64,000 nucleotides of DNA. Source: Izhakiella australiensis. GTDB lineage: Bacteria; Pseudomonadota; Gammaproteobacteria; Enterobacterales; Enterobacteriaceae. The notes beneath the pieces are model-generated. The model was not told where the DNA came from, searched no databases, and was given only the letters and a program-made list of their open reading frames with translations. The stretch spans positions 1 through 64,000 of the forward strand of contig NZ_MRUL01000004.1 of NCBI RefSeq assembly GCF_002006995.1, in the 5' to 3' direction. Position numbers and translations under genes: made by a program. Below are positions 53,952 to 62,809 of this stretch, one piece after another (position 1 is the first letter of the stretch; each line of letters opens with the position of its first letter).

Positions 53952-55223
53952 ATGCAGCACAGCAACCCGCTGGAAACAGCACTTTTTTCCCTTACCGAAG
54001 ACAGCGATGCCATTCTTGCCGACCTGGAAAAGATGCTCAGTATCGATACCTGCTTTCCGCCGGGAAATGGCTATGGCGCTTTTGCTGATTTAATCACCGG
54101 GCTGCTGTCACCGCTCGGCTGGTCGTTTGAACGGGTTAGCGTACCGCCGGCGCTGTGGCAGACCGCTGACGGCAGCGCTCAGGGGGAAAGGGTTAACCTG
54201 ATAGCCCGCGCCCCGACCGATGCCGGTGAGCACTGTAATCTCTATTTTCACGTTGATACCGTACCGGCCGGCGATGGCTGGAGCTGCCCGCCGCTGGCGC
54301 TGACTCAGCGCGATGGCAAGCTGCTCGGACGCGGCAGCGCCGATATGAAAGGCACCATTGTCGCCGCTCTGGCTGCGCTGCGCGCGGCTGAACGTTATCA
54401 GCTGCCACTCCGCTTTAAGCCGGTATTCCTGCTATGTACCGATGAAGAAGGCGGCTTATATCCCGGTATTCGCTATCTCGCCGAGCAACAGCTATTTAGC
54501 GGCCACCTGCTGAGCTTTAACGGCGGCGCCGTGCCGCGCATCTGGGCGGGCTGTTTCGGCAGCCTGGACGTGGCGATCCATATCGAAGGTCGCTCAGCGC
54601 ACTCTGGCGATCCGGTTGGCGGTATTAACGCGCTGGAGGCGGCGCTACCGGTGATGAATGCGATCTATAGCCTTAAACAGCAGATAGAGCAGCGCACTTC
54701 TGCTCTGCCTTCTCCGCCGCACTGGCAGGGAAAACCGCTGGTTTCCCGTCTGACGCTGGCAGCTGCCCACAGCGGCAGCAAGGGTTCCACCTTGCCCCAT
54801 CGCTGTGAGTTGCTGATTAACCGACGCTATGCCCCGGAAGAACAGTTTGATCAGGTATGGCAGGAGCTGGAGCACTGCCTGAAGCAGGCGGCTGACCTCA
54901 GTCCGGCGCTGTCGGTTAGCTGGCATCTGATCGGCCACCTGGCGCCGGTAAGCGATCCTACCGGCCCGCACTGGCCGCGCTGGCAGGCGGCGCTCAGCCG
55001 GGGTTTTGGTTTTGAGGCAAACGATTTCGCAGCCTGGGGCTCTTCCACCAGTTCCGATATGGGATGGGTGCAGCAGGCGGGTATACAGGAAATTCTGCTC
55101 GGGGGACTGGCGCGTCCGGATAATCATATTCACGCCGCCGACGAGTTTACCACTATGCAAGACATTGTTTCTCTTTCGCAGTCCATTCTGGCCTATCTGG
55201 CCGCTGACTTTTTGCCAACCTAG
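53952..55223 (+). CDS. M20-family amidohydrolase/peptidase with intact metal site
   Basis: A 423-residue ArgE/DapE-type M20 enzyme, expected to hydrolyse an amide bond with two Zn ions. Ligand and catalytic motifs are complete: His100 and Asp102 in YFHVDTVPAGD, Asp131 in GRGSADMKGT, Glu165-Glu166 in CTDEEGG, and a final His in NHIHAADE near residue 400. It is the first gene of the GntR-linked operon. The cytoplasmic location (no signal peptide) means it acts after import. The true substrate is unknown. A weak AGGCGGTAGAG ribosome site precedes ATG 53952. Confidence 0.88.
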   Translation: MQHSNPLETALFSLTEDSDAILADLEKMLSIDTCFPPGNGYGAFADLITGLLSPLGWSFERVSVPPALWQTADGSAQGERVNLIARAPTDAGEHCNLYFHVDTVPAGDGWSCPPLALTQRDGKLLGRGSADMKGTIVAALAALRAAERYQLPLRFKPVFLLCTDEEGGLYPGIRYLAEQQLFSGHLLSFNGGAVPRIWAGCFGSLDVAIHIEGRSAHSGDPVGGINALEAALPVMNAIYSLKQQIEQRTSALPSPPHWQGKPLVSRLTLAAAHSGSKGSTLPHRCELLINRRYAPEEQFDQVWQELEHCLKQAADLSPALSVSWHLIGHLAPVSDPTGPHWPRWQAALSRGFGFEANDFAAWGSSTSSDMGWVQQAGIQEILLGGLARPDNHIHAADEFTTMQDIVSLSQSILAYLAADFLPT

Positions 55224-55251
55224 GGTTTTTCAACCAGCGAGGAAAGTGAGT

Positions 55252-56850
55252 ATGTGTGCAATGAAAGATGTTAACCGTCGTCAGTTTATTGCTGGCAGCA
55301 GCGTGCTTGCCGGCAGCGCTTTATTACCCTGGTCTGGCGCCGTACGCGCTGCCGTTAATGCCAGCAGCAGTACGCCCGGCGGTGAGCCGCGCCACGGCGG
55401 CGTGCTGCGTATCAGCGTCGATCAGGCGACGGGCATGCTCAACCCTCAACAGGCGCGGGTTAATCCGGAATACCTGCTGGCAGAACTGCTGTATAGCGGT
55501 CTGACGCGCCTGACTCAGCAGATGAAAGCCGAAGCTGATCTGGCGGAAAGCTGGCAGCCTGATGAAGCGCTGACCGAATGGACGTTTAATCTGCGTAAGG
55601 GATTAAAATTCAGCGACGGCAGCGCGCTGACGGCAAAAGATGTGGTCGCCAGCCTCAACGCAGTACTGGACCCGAAAAACGCCTCGCCAGGCCAGCATAA
55701 TATTGGTCCAATTAAGCAGGTTGCGGCGAAAGATGATAATACCGTGGTGATAACCACCGACGGCCCCTATGCCGATTTGCCGGTGATGCTGGCCTACCCC
55801 GATGCCAAAATTATTCCGGCTGCTATAGCCGACGGCAAGCTGGATATCCTCAGCAAAGAAGCCCACGGCGCCGGCCCCTTCATGCTGGTCTCTTTCGACC
55901 CCGAACGCAAAGTGGTGGTTAAACGCAATCCGCACTATTACGATCCGCAGCGCCCGTACCTCGACGGCGTTGAGGTGGTGGTCTATCCCGATTCCATCGC
56001 CGAAGGCTCGGCGCTGATTGGCGGCGATACCGATCTGATGCTTTCCGCGCAGGCCAGCGAGTTTCCGCGTTTGTCCAAATCCTCTGGCGTGCTTCCTCTG
56101 CGCGTCGCCTCCGGACAGTTTCTCAACGTTAATATGGGCTGCGATCAAAAGCCGTTTAATGATATTCGCGTGCGTCAGGCGCTGGCGCTGTGCGTCGATC
56201 GTAATGCCACCGTGGATTTTGTCGCCGATGGCCTCGGTACGCCGGGTAACGATACGCCGGTCAACGCGGCCTATCCGTTTTACAAAAAGCTGGCGCTGAA
56301 GGCGGCAGATTACGCCAAAGCCAAAGCGCTGCTGGCGGAGGCCGGCTATCCCAACGGGCTGGATTTGACGCTGATTGCTTCTGATAAACCCGCCTCCCGC
56401 ACCCAGCTCGGCATCGCCCTGCGAGAAATGGCTAAGCCAGCCGGCTTTCGCATTAACGTCCAGACCATGGCCCACAGCACCTATCTCGATCAGGTGTGGA
56501 AGAAAGGCAATTTCTACGTCGGCTTTTATAACATGCAGGCCACGCCTGATGCGGTGTTCTCCCTGCTCTATACCTCAACCGCCTCCTGGAACGAAACCCG
56601 CTGGAACAACGACGCGTTCGATAAGACGGTGAAGGACGCGCGTGAGACCGCTGACAGCGCAAAACGCACCGAACTGTACGGCCAGGCGCAGACGCTGATG
56701 AATCAGCAGGTGCCGTCGGTGATCCCGGCGTTTTTCGATTTGCTTTCCGCTGCGCGCGATTACGTAGGCGGTTATCAGCTCAATCCACGCGGCGCGGTGT
56801 TTCGTCTCGACCATACGTGGTTAACGGCGAAAGCGCCGCAGCGTAAATAA
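55252..56850 (+). CDS. ABC transporter substrate-binding protein (peptide/DppA-like), Tat-exported
   Basis: A 532-residue family 5 (SBP_bac_5) solute-binding protein. ATG 55252 follows GAGGAAAGTGAGT. The N-terminus has a twin-arginine signal: Arg9-Arg10 in VNRRQFIAGSSVLAGSALLP, then an Ala-rich cleavage region. The mature domain shows GGVLRISVDQATGMLNPQQA and WTFNLRKGLKFSDGSALTAK, then DVV, typical of peptide and opine binders. Tat export suggests a cofactor or fast folding. It supplies the downstream permeases (56860, 57800) and the ATPase (58631). Confidence 0.9.
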   Translation: MCAMKDVNRRQFIAGSSVLAGSALLPWSGAVRAAVNASSSTPGGEPRHGGVLRISVDQATGMLNPQQARVNPEYLLAELLYSGLTRLTQQMKAEADLAESWQPDEALTEWTFNLRKGLKFSDGSALTAKDVVASLNAVLDPKNASPGQHNIGPIKQVAAKDDNTVVITTDGPYADLPVMLAYPDAKIIPAAIADGKLDILSKEAHGAGPFMLVSFDPERKVVVKRNPHYYDPQRPYLDGVEVVVYPDSIAEGSALIGGDTDLMLSAQASEFPRLSKSSGVLPLRVASGQFLNVNMGCDQKPFNDIRVRQALALCVDRNATVDFVADGLGTPGNDTPVNAAYPFYKKLALKAADYAKAKALLAEAGYPNGLDLTLIASDKPASRTQLGIALREMAKPAGFRINVQTMAHSTYLDQVWKKGNFYVGFYNMQATPDAVFSLLYTSTASWNETRWNNDAFDKTVKDARETADSAKRTELYGQAQTLMNQQVPSVIPAFFDLLSAARDYVGGYQLNPRGAVFRLDHTWLTAKAPQRK

Positions 56851-56859
56851 GGAGGCTGC

Positions 56860-57807
56860 GTGACTGGCCACTATCTGCTGAAACGTTTGCTGCTGGTCTG
56901 CTACACGCTGCTGGTAGTTTCTCTGCTGGTGTTCGGCATTACCCAGCTGCTGCCCGCCGATGCGGCGGTAACGCTGCTTGGGCAGAATGCCACGCCGGAA
57001 GCGCTGGCGGCGGTGCGCGCGCGCCTGGGACTGGACGTTCCCGCCTGGCAGCAATACTGGCACTGGCTGAGCGCGATCGTTCAGGGTGATTTTGGCACCT
57101 CGATGCGCACCAATCTGCCCGTTGGCCCCACGCTGCTGGGCGCGCTGTCGCGCTCGCTGCTGCTGGCGGCGTGCGCCCTGCTGCTGATGCTGGTGGTGGC
57201 AGTACCGCTCGGCATCTGGGCAGCGGTGCGTCGCGGCCGCTTCGCCGATCTGCTGGTCAGCGTGCTCTCTTATATCGGTATTTCGTTTCCGGAGTTTGTT
57301 ACCGCCACCCTGCTGTTACTGCTGTTTGCTGATGTCTGGCAGCTGTTACCCGCAACCGGCTATGTGCCCCTCAGCGAAGATTTCTGGGGCGGCGTCAGCC
57401 ATCTGATCCTGCCTTCAGTAACGGTCGCCATGATCCTGGTGGCGCACGTATCGCGCATGGTGCGTTCAGAAATGGTGGACGTGCTGCATACCGATTATAT
57501 CCGCGCAGCCTGGCTTAAAGGGCTTTCACGGCGGCGTATTCTGTGGCGCCACGCATTGCGTAACGGCCTGCTGCCCACCATTACCATTGTGGCGCTGGAC
57601 GTAGGGTATTTGCTCGGCGGCATTGTGGTGGTGGAGGAGATTTTCGCGATTCCCGGTATTGGTCGTGAGCTGATCGTGGCGGTTGAAGCGCGCGATTTGC
57701 CGACCATTCAGGGCGGTGTGATGATCCTTGCCGCCACCTACTCCATCGTCAACTTCCTGGCCGACCTGGCCTATGCTCTGCTTGATAAACGGATCCAGTA
57801 TGCCTGA
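56860..57807 (+). CDS. ABC transporter permease (DppB-like)
   Basis: A 315-residue inner-membrane permease with six helices, starting at GTG 56860 with AAGGAGGC upstream. It has the long N-terminal periplasmic loop typical of DppB (LGLDVPAWQQYWHWLSAIVQ, then GDFGTSM). The EAA loop DYIRAAWLKGLSRRRILWRH, which contacts the ATPase, lies at about residues 211-230. It overlaps the next permease by 8 bp. Confidence 0.92.
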   Translation: MTGHYLLKRLLLVCYTLLVVSLLVFGITQLLPADAAVTLLGQNATPEALAAVRARLGLDVPAWQQYWHWLSAIVQGDFGTSMRTNLPVGPTLLGALSRSLLLAACALLLMLVVAVPLGIWAAVRRGRFADLLVSVLSYIGISFPEFVTATLLLLLFADVWQLLPATGYVPLSEDFWGGVSHLILPSVTVAMILVAHVSRMVRSEMVDVLHTDYIRAAWLKGLSRRRILWRHALRNGLLPTITIVALDVGYLLGGIVVVEEIFAIPGIGRELIVAVEARDLPTIQGGVMILAATYSIVNFLADLAYALLDKRIQYA

Positions 57808-58627
57808 TATGCTCAAACACCTCTGCCGTACGCCGCAGGGCATTGCCGGGCTGGTGATTTTGCTGCTGGCGCTGATTATGGTATGCGCCGGCGCTCACAT
57901 TGCCCCTTACGATCCCGAATCGATTTCCCTGCTAGCGCGCTATAAGGCGCCCAGCGCTGAACACTGGTTCGGCACCGATCAGCTGGGACGCGATATCTTC
58001 AGCCGGGTGCTGGTCGGCGCGCGCGCCACTATCGTGCTGTCGCTGCTGGCCACCACGCTGGCAATGGTAATCGGTGCGGTTATCGGTACTGCCAGTGCCT
58101 TTCTCGGCGGCCGCGCCGATGAGGCGATTATGCGCACCATGGATGCGATTATGTCGATCCCCAGCCTGCTGTTCGCACTGCTGATCATCAGCACCCTCGG
58201 ACAGAGCAGCTGGAATGCGGTGTTGGCGATCACCATTGCCTTCGTGCCGGGCATGGTGCGCATTGCCCGCAGCGTTGCGCTGGCCGCCCGCCAGCAGGAT
58301 TACGTTAACGCCGCCATTGCCCGTGGCGAAAGCGCTGGCTGGATCGTACTGCGTGAAATGCTGCCGAACATCGTGGCGCCGATCATCGTCGAAGCAACCA
58401 TTCGCGTTGCCTTTGCCATTATGCTGTTTGCCACGCTCAGCTTTCTTGGACTGGGCGCCCAGCCGCCGCAGCCAGAATGGGGGTTGATGGTGTCAGAAGC
58501 GCGCGCCTACTTTTTCAACGCCCCCTGGATGATGTTGATCCCCGGCCTCGCCATTGCCGTGGTGGCTATCGGCTTTAACCTGCTGGGCGACGGCCTGCGC
58601 GATGTCCTCAACCCAAGGAGCCACTAA
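57800..58627 (+). CDS. ABC transporter permease (DppC-like)
   Basis: A 275-residue permease starting at ATG 57800 (MPDMLKHLCRTPQGIAGLVI), inside the end of the preceding gene; the longer frame is rejected. It shows HWFGTDQLGRDIFSRVLVGA, the usual DppC entry, and the EAA loop DYVNAAIARGESAGWIVLRE. The C-terminal FNLLGDGLRDVLNPR is a family hallmark. It pairs with the upstream DppB-like permease. Confidence 0.93.
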   Translation: MPDMLKHLCRTPQGIAGLVILLLALIMVCAGAHIAPYDPESISLLARYKAPSAEHWFGTDQLGRDIFSRVLVGARATIVLSLLATTLAMVIGAVIGTASAFLGGRADEAIMRTMDAIMSIPSLLFALLIISTLGQSSWNAVLAITIAFVPGMVRIARSVALAARQQDYVNAAIARGESAGWIVLREMLPNIVAPIIVEATIRVAFAIMLFATLSFLGLGAQPPQPEWGLMVSEARAYFFNAPWMMLIPGLAIAVVAIGFNLLGDGLRDVLNPRSH

Positions 58628-58630
58628 CTG

Positions 58631-60262
58631 ATGCAGGATTCCGTACTGAGTATTGAAAATTACAGCCTGCAATATCGTCTGGGCGACGGCGGCGTGCTGC
58701 CGGTGCTACAGGGGATCAATCTCCAGGTGGCGCGTGGTGAGGTGGTCGGGCTGGTGGGTGAATCCGGCTCCGGCAAAACCACCCTTGGCTGGGCTATTAT
58801 GCGCTGGCTGGCGGGTAACGCCCGCGAAATCGAAGGCCGTATTGTGCTTAACGGCAACGATTTGCGTCAGCAGCCTGCCAGCGTTATTGAACGGCTGCGC
58901 GGCGGCAAACTGGGAATGATTTTTCAGGACCCCAGCGCCTCGCTCAACCCGACGCTCCCCCTTGGCGAGCAAATTACCGAAGTGCTGCTGCGTCATCGCC
59001 AGCTGACGCCGCGCCAGGCGCAGGAACTGGCTGTTAGCCTGATGCAGGAGGTTGATCTTAAACAGCCGGAGAAAATGATGCGCCGCTACCCGCACCAGGT
59101 CTCCGGCGGTGAGAAGCAGCGCATCCTGATTGCCACGGCGTTTGCCTGCCAGCCGGACTGCCTGATTTTCGATGAGCCAACTACCGCGCTGGATGCCATC
59201 AGCTCGGCGCAAATTCTGGCGCTGTTCGCCCGCCTGCGTGAGAAAACCGGCGTCGCCGCGCTGTATATTTCACACGATCTGGCGCTGGTTGCCAAAGTTG
59301 CCGATCGCGTCTGCGTGCTGGAAAAAGGGATCATCGTTGAGCAGGCGGCAGCAAAAATGCTGTTTGCCGCGCCGGAGCATCCCTACAGCCGCAAGCTGGT
59401 AGCCGCCGTGCCCGACCCGGCGAAGCGCTTAACGCAGCATGCGCCGCCCCCCGGCGATCCTCTGCTGAAACTCAGCCAGTTAAATATTGATTATGGTCAT
59501 CACGGTTTGCTGGATAAGCTGCTCAGGCGCGAAGCCAATGCCACCCGCGCCGCCCGCGATGTCTCATTCAGCGTCCATCCTGGCGAAATCGTCGGCGTTA
59601 TCGGCGAGTCCGGCTCCGGAAAATCCTCGCTGGCGAAAGCGCTGACCGGACTGGTGCCTTTTACCGGCAGCCTGGAGTTTGCCGGCGGTCGCATTGATAA
59701 CCGCAGTCAGATGGATAAAGCCTATCGACGCCGGGTGCAGATGATTTTTCAGCATCCGGATGCCTCGCTCAATCCGCGCCAGCGTATCGGCGAGATTATC
59801 GCCCGCCCGCTGCGACTCTACGGCCTGCCAAAAGGTGAAACGGAAGCCCAGGCGGTGGCGCGTCTGCTGGAGGAGGTGCGTCTGCCCGCTGACTATGCCC
59901 GGCGCTATCCGCATGCGCTGTCCGGCGGGCAAAAGCAGCGCGTTGCCATTGCCCGCGCCTTTGCTCATCCGCCGGATCTGGTGATTTGCGATGAGATAAC
60001 CGCGGCGCTCGACGTTTCGGTACAGGCCACGGTCATTGAACTGCTGCTGGAGCTGCGCCGCCGCCACGGTACGGCGTATCTGTTTATTACTCATGATTTA
60101 AACGTGGTTCGCCAGATCGCCCACCGCGTGGCGGTGATGTATCGCGGCGACCTGCTGGAAGTGCTGCCGGGCGAGACCATGAGCGCCTCGGCGCAGCATC
60201 CCTACACCCGCGCGCTGCTGGCGGCGGTTGACGATCCCGAACGCCAGCTGCCCGCTGCCTGA
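58631..60262 (+). CDS. Duplicated ABC ATPase (DppD-DppF fusion type)
   Basis: A 543-residue protein with two ABC nucleotide-binding domains, as in GsiA and YejF. Domain 1: Walker [11 protein letters not shown] near residues 43-52, signature VSGGEKQRI, Walker [13 protein letters not shown]. Domain 2 begins near 278: Walker [15 protein letters not shown], signature [14 protein letters not shown], Walker [15 protein letters not shown], where Ile-Thr replaces Pro-Thr but the catalytic Glu is kept. It energises the two permeases. It begins 3 bp after the DppC-like stop. Confidence 0.93.
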   Translation: MQDSVLSIENYSLQYRLGDGGVLPVLQGINLQVARGEVVGLVGESGSGKTTLGWAIMRWLAGNAREIEGRIVLNGNDLRQQPASVIERLRGGKLGMIFQDPSASLNPTLPLGEQITEVLLRHRQLTPRQAQELAVSLMQEVDLKQPEKMMRRYPHQVSGGEKQRILIATAFACQPDCLIFDEPTTALDAISSAQILALFARLREKTGVAALYISHDLALVAKVADRVCVLEKGIIVEQAAAKMLFAAPEHPYSRKLVAAVPDPAKRLTQHAPPPGDPLLKLSQLNIDYGHHGLLDKLLRREANATRAARDVSFSVHPGEIVGVIGESGSGKSSLAKALTGLVPFTGSLEFAGGRIDNRSQMDKAYRRRVQMIFQHPDASLNPRQRIGEIIARPLRLYGLPKGETEAQAVARLLEEVRLPADYARRYPHALSGGQKQRVAIARAFAHPPDLVICDEITAALDVSVQATVIELLLELRRRHGTAYLFITHDLNVVRQIAHRVAVMYRGDLLEVLPGETMSASAQHPYTRALLAAVDDPERQLPAA

Positions 60263-60284
60263 CATTCAACTGGAAACCATCATC

Positions 60285-61517
60285 ATGACACCTGAAGCGT
60301 TATTGCAGTCTGTTGATACCGAGTTCTGCCTCAATTTTCTTGCCCGCATGGTGCAGCATAAAAGCTACAGCGCCACCGAGGGTGAACGCGTTCTGGCACA
60401 GTTTATGGCGCAGCAAATGCGTACCCTGGGCCTCGAAAGCGAGCTGACGCCGGTGCCCGGCGATCGCTTAAATGCCATCGGCCTGCTGCGCGGCGCAGGC
60501 AACGGCGGCCACAGCCTGCTGTTTAACGGTCACCTGGATACCAATCCGGTGACCGAAGGCTGGACGGTGGACCCGTGGGAAGGAAAAATCGACGATGCGT
60601 TTATCTACGGCATCGGCGTTTCCAATATGAAAGCCGGCGATGCCGCCTATTTCTGCGCGCTGAAAACGCTGATTGATGCCGGCGTAAAGCTAAAAGGCGA
60701 TGTCATTCTGACCTATGTCGTTGGTGAGCTACAGGGCGGCATTGGTTCGCTGGCCGCCATTAACCAGGGTGTTCGCGCTGATTACTTTATTAACTCCGAG
60801 CCCACCGATCTACAAGCGCTGACCATGCACGCCGGCTCGCTGATGTTCACCATCGAACTTACCGGCGATACCCGTCACCTCTCCAAGCGTGAGCAGGCCA
60901 TCGACGCCATCGCCGCCGCGGTCGCGCTGATCCCGCAGGTCAACAGCATGACGTTTAGCGGCGCACGCAGCGAAGAACATCTGAAAATTAACCGTGGTCA
61001 CGTGGGTACGGTACACGGCGCGCTGGGGCGCGATCTGGAAGAGTGGCGCCCGCCGCAGGTGGCGGACTTTGTTCGCCTTAAAGGCTCAGCGCGCTTTGCC
61101 CCCGGCCAGACCGTTGCCAGCGTGCTGAGCGATATCCGCGCCCTGCTCGATAAGCTCTGCCAGCAGTTCCCTGGCCTTAAATATCAGCTGTTCGATGATG
61201 GAGAACGCGATCGCCCGACCATGCTGCCGTTTGAAGTGTCGCCGCAGTCGCCGATCGTACAAAGCATTAATCGTGCCTACCAGCAGGTACGCGGTGAAGC
61301 GCAGCCGACCGGCGTCATTACCCCACCCGCCTTTTACGGTACCGACGCGGCGCATTTTTATCAGCACGCCGGCATGGAAGGCATCGTTTGCGGACCGGGC
61401 GGAAAATTCAATACCATGCCGGATGAGCGGGTCGATATTGACGATTATCTTGATATGGTGCGCATCTACCTGTTGACCATACTGGATATCTGCCAGCCGG
61501 TGGAGCCGCTGGTATGA
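60285..61517 (+). CDS. M20-like protein with degraded metal site
   Basis: A 410-residue M20-family homologue; ATG 60285 is the start, as upstream codons overlap the ATPase gene. The fold is recognisable (FNGHLDTNPVTEGWTVDPWE, near-complete catalytic and dimerisation domains), but several canonical ligands differ. His83 and Asp85 are kept. The bridging Asp is Asn114 (GVSNMKAG), the Glu-Glu pair is Glu148-Leu149 (VVGELQGG), and the final ligand His is missing (CGPGGKFNTMPDERV). It may have lost the dinuclear zinc site or use other chemistry. It overlaps the next gene by 4 bp, so expression is coupled. Confidence 0.82.
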   Translation: MTPEALLQSVDTEFCLNFLARMVQHKSYSATEGERVLAQFMAQQMRTLGLESELTPVPGDRLNAIGLLRGAGNGGHSLLFNGHLDTNPVTEGWTVDPWEGKIDDAFIYGIGVSNMKAGDAAYFCALKTLIDAGVKLKGDVILTYVVGELQGGIGSLAAINQGVRADYFINSEPTDLQALTMHAGSLMFTIELTGDTRHLSKREQAIDAIAAAVALIPQVNSMTFSGARSEEHLKINRGHVGTVHGALGRDLEEWRPPQVADFVRLKGSARFAPGQTVASVLSDIRALLDKLCQQFPGLKYQLFDDGERDRPTMLPFEVSPQSPIVQSINRAYQQVRGEAQPTGVITPPAFYGTDAAHFYQHAGMEGIVCGPGGKFNTMPDERVDIDDYLDMVRIYLLTILDICQPVEPLV

Positions 61518-62632
61518 AGCCCACTTATCTTCCGGCACTGGCGCGACTGCGCGCGGCGATGAGCGCCAGCGGCGCCGAAGTGATGCTTATCGATCATGGC
61601 GAGCTACTGGCCTGGCTAACCGGCTATACCGTCTCCGAGACCCGTTACCGTGCTTGCCTGGTGCCGACATCGGGCGAACCCTGGATGGTGTTGCGCGAGC
61701 TGGACGAACCACCCTGCCGGGCGGTGAGCGGCCTGCAGCAGGTGGAAACCTTCAGCGACCACGAAGATCCCTGGCAGGCGGTGGCGCAAAGCCTGATTAA
61801 CCGCGGTCTGGCTAACGCCCGGCTGGGATTCGACCCGGCTTCGTACGGCATGACGCTGCAAAGCTGGCAGCGGCTCAATCGCCTGCTACCTCAGGTTAGC
61901 TGGGTCGCCATGGAAGGCAGCAGCGATGCGCTGCGCCAGGTAAAATTTGATTACGAGCTGCAGGCGCTGTCGGCAGCGGCGGCGATCGCCGATGACGCCA
62001 TGCGTTGCATTGGCGAACAGACGGCGCACGGCTGGCGCATCCGTGACGTGGCCGCGCTGGCGGCGGCGGGATTTTTACGCCTCGGCGCCGATAGCGGCGA
62101 AACCGGCCCGGTGATTGCCGCCGGCGGCGATCACGGCTTCCTGCACGCCAGCGATCACGATCACAGCCTGACGGCCGGCGATATTTTGCACGTGGAGCTG
62201 ATTCCTAAAGTCCGCCACTACAGCGCCCGGCTGATGCGTCCCTTTGTACTCGGCAAAGCAGACGCCCGCCAGCAGCAGGTTGCAGCACAGCTGATTGCCC
62301 TGCAGGACGCGCAGCTGGCGGCGATGCGTCCCGGCGCCGTGGCCTGCGAGGTAGACGCCATTGTCCGTGAAGGGGTACTGGTGGCAGGCCTGCGCCAGCG
62401 CTACGATAACGTGACCGGCTACGCCCTCGGCCTGTATGCCCGCACGCCGCGTCCCAGCGACTTTTCTTACTGCTTTCAACCGCAAGCCCGCTGGCTGCTG
62501 GAAGAGAATATGGTATTCCATATGTACATCTCCGCCCAGTCGCTGGCCTTTAGTGAAACGGTGGTGGTTACCCCGCAGGGCGGTAAAAGACTCAGCGCGT
62601 TGCCAAGAGAATTAGGGATGATTATGCGCTAG
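61514..62632 (+). CDS. M24-family (creatinase/prolidase-fold) protein lacking canonical metal ligands
   Basis: A 372-residue two-domain pita-bread-fold protein: N-terminal creatinase-like domain to about residue 145, then the M24 domain. Ordinary M24 peptidases bind metals through Asp, Asp, His, Glu, Glu. Here the first two sites read GDILHVELIPK and SARLMRPF (no Asp in the expected places), the His region is TGYALGLYA, and only the last Glu appears in LAFSETVVV. Creatinase is a known metal-independent member with similar losses. It is the last gene of the operon. A hydrolase of a guanidino, imino or related amide compound is possible but not demonstrated. Confidence 0.82.
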   Translation: MKPTYLPALARLRAAMSASGAEVMLIDHGELLAWLTGYTVSETRYRACLVPTSGEPWMVLRELDEPPCRAVSGLQQVETFSDHEDPWQAVAQSLINRGLANARLGFDPASYGMTLQSWQRLNRLLPQVSWVAMEGSSDALRQVKFDYELQALSAAAAIADDAMRCIGEQTAHGWRIRDVAALAAAGFLRLGADSGETGPVIAAGGDHGFLHASDHDHSLTAGDILHVELIPKVRHYSARLMRPFVLGKADARQQQVAAQLIALQDAQLAAMRPGAVACEVDAIVREGVLVAGLRQRYDNVTGYALGLYARTPRPSDFSYCFQPQARWLLEENMVFHMYISAQSLAFSETVVVTPQGGKRLSALPRELGMIMR

Positions 62633-62716
62633 GTTTTCAGCAGCTATCCGCCAGGCTTGCTGGCGTTGCTGAAGTCAGTAAATAGCCGTTGAGGGTTGCT
62701 ACAGGCGTCTGCGCCG

Positions 62717-62764
62717 AAATAAAACGGGGCGGCGGCAAGAAGATATCAACTTGCCGCCGCCCCG
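62717..62764 (-). terminator. Terminator after the PQQ dehydrogenase
   Basis: CGGGGCGGCGGCAAG pairs with CTTGCCGCCGCCCCG in a 15-bp stem with a 10-base loop. On the minus strand TTTTATTT follows, making it a strong terminator for the dehydrogenase gene. It may also stop the plus-strand operon. Confidence 0.85.
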
Positions 62765-62809
62765 TATCGTTAACGCTGGCGCAGCTTTCTCTGCGCCATG
62801 ATTCAATGA

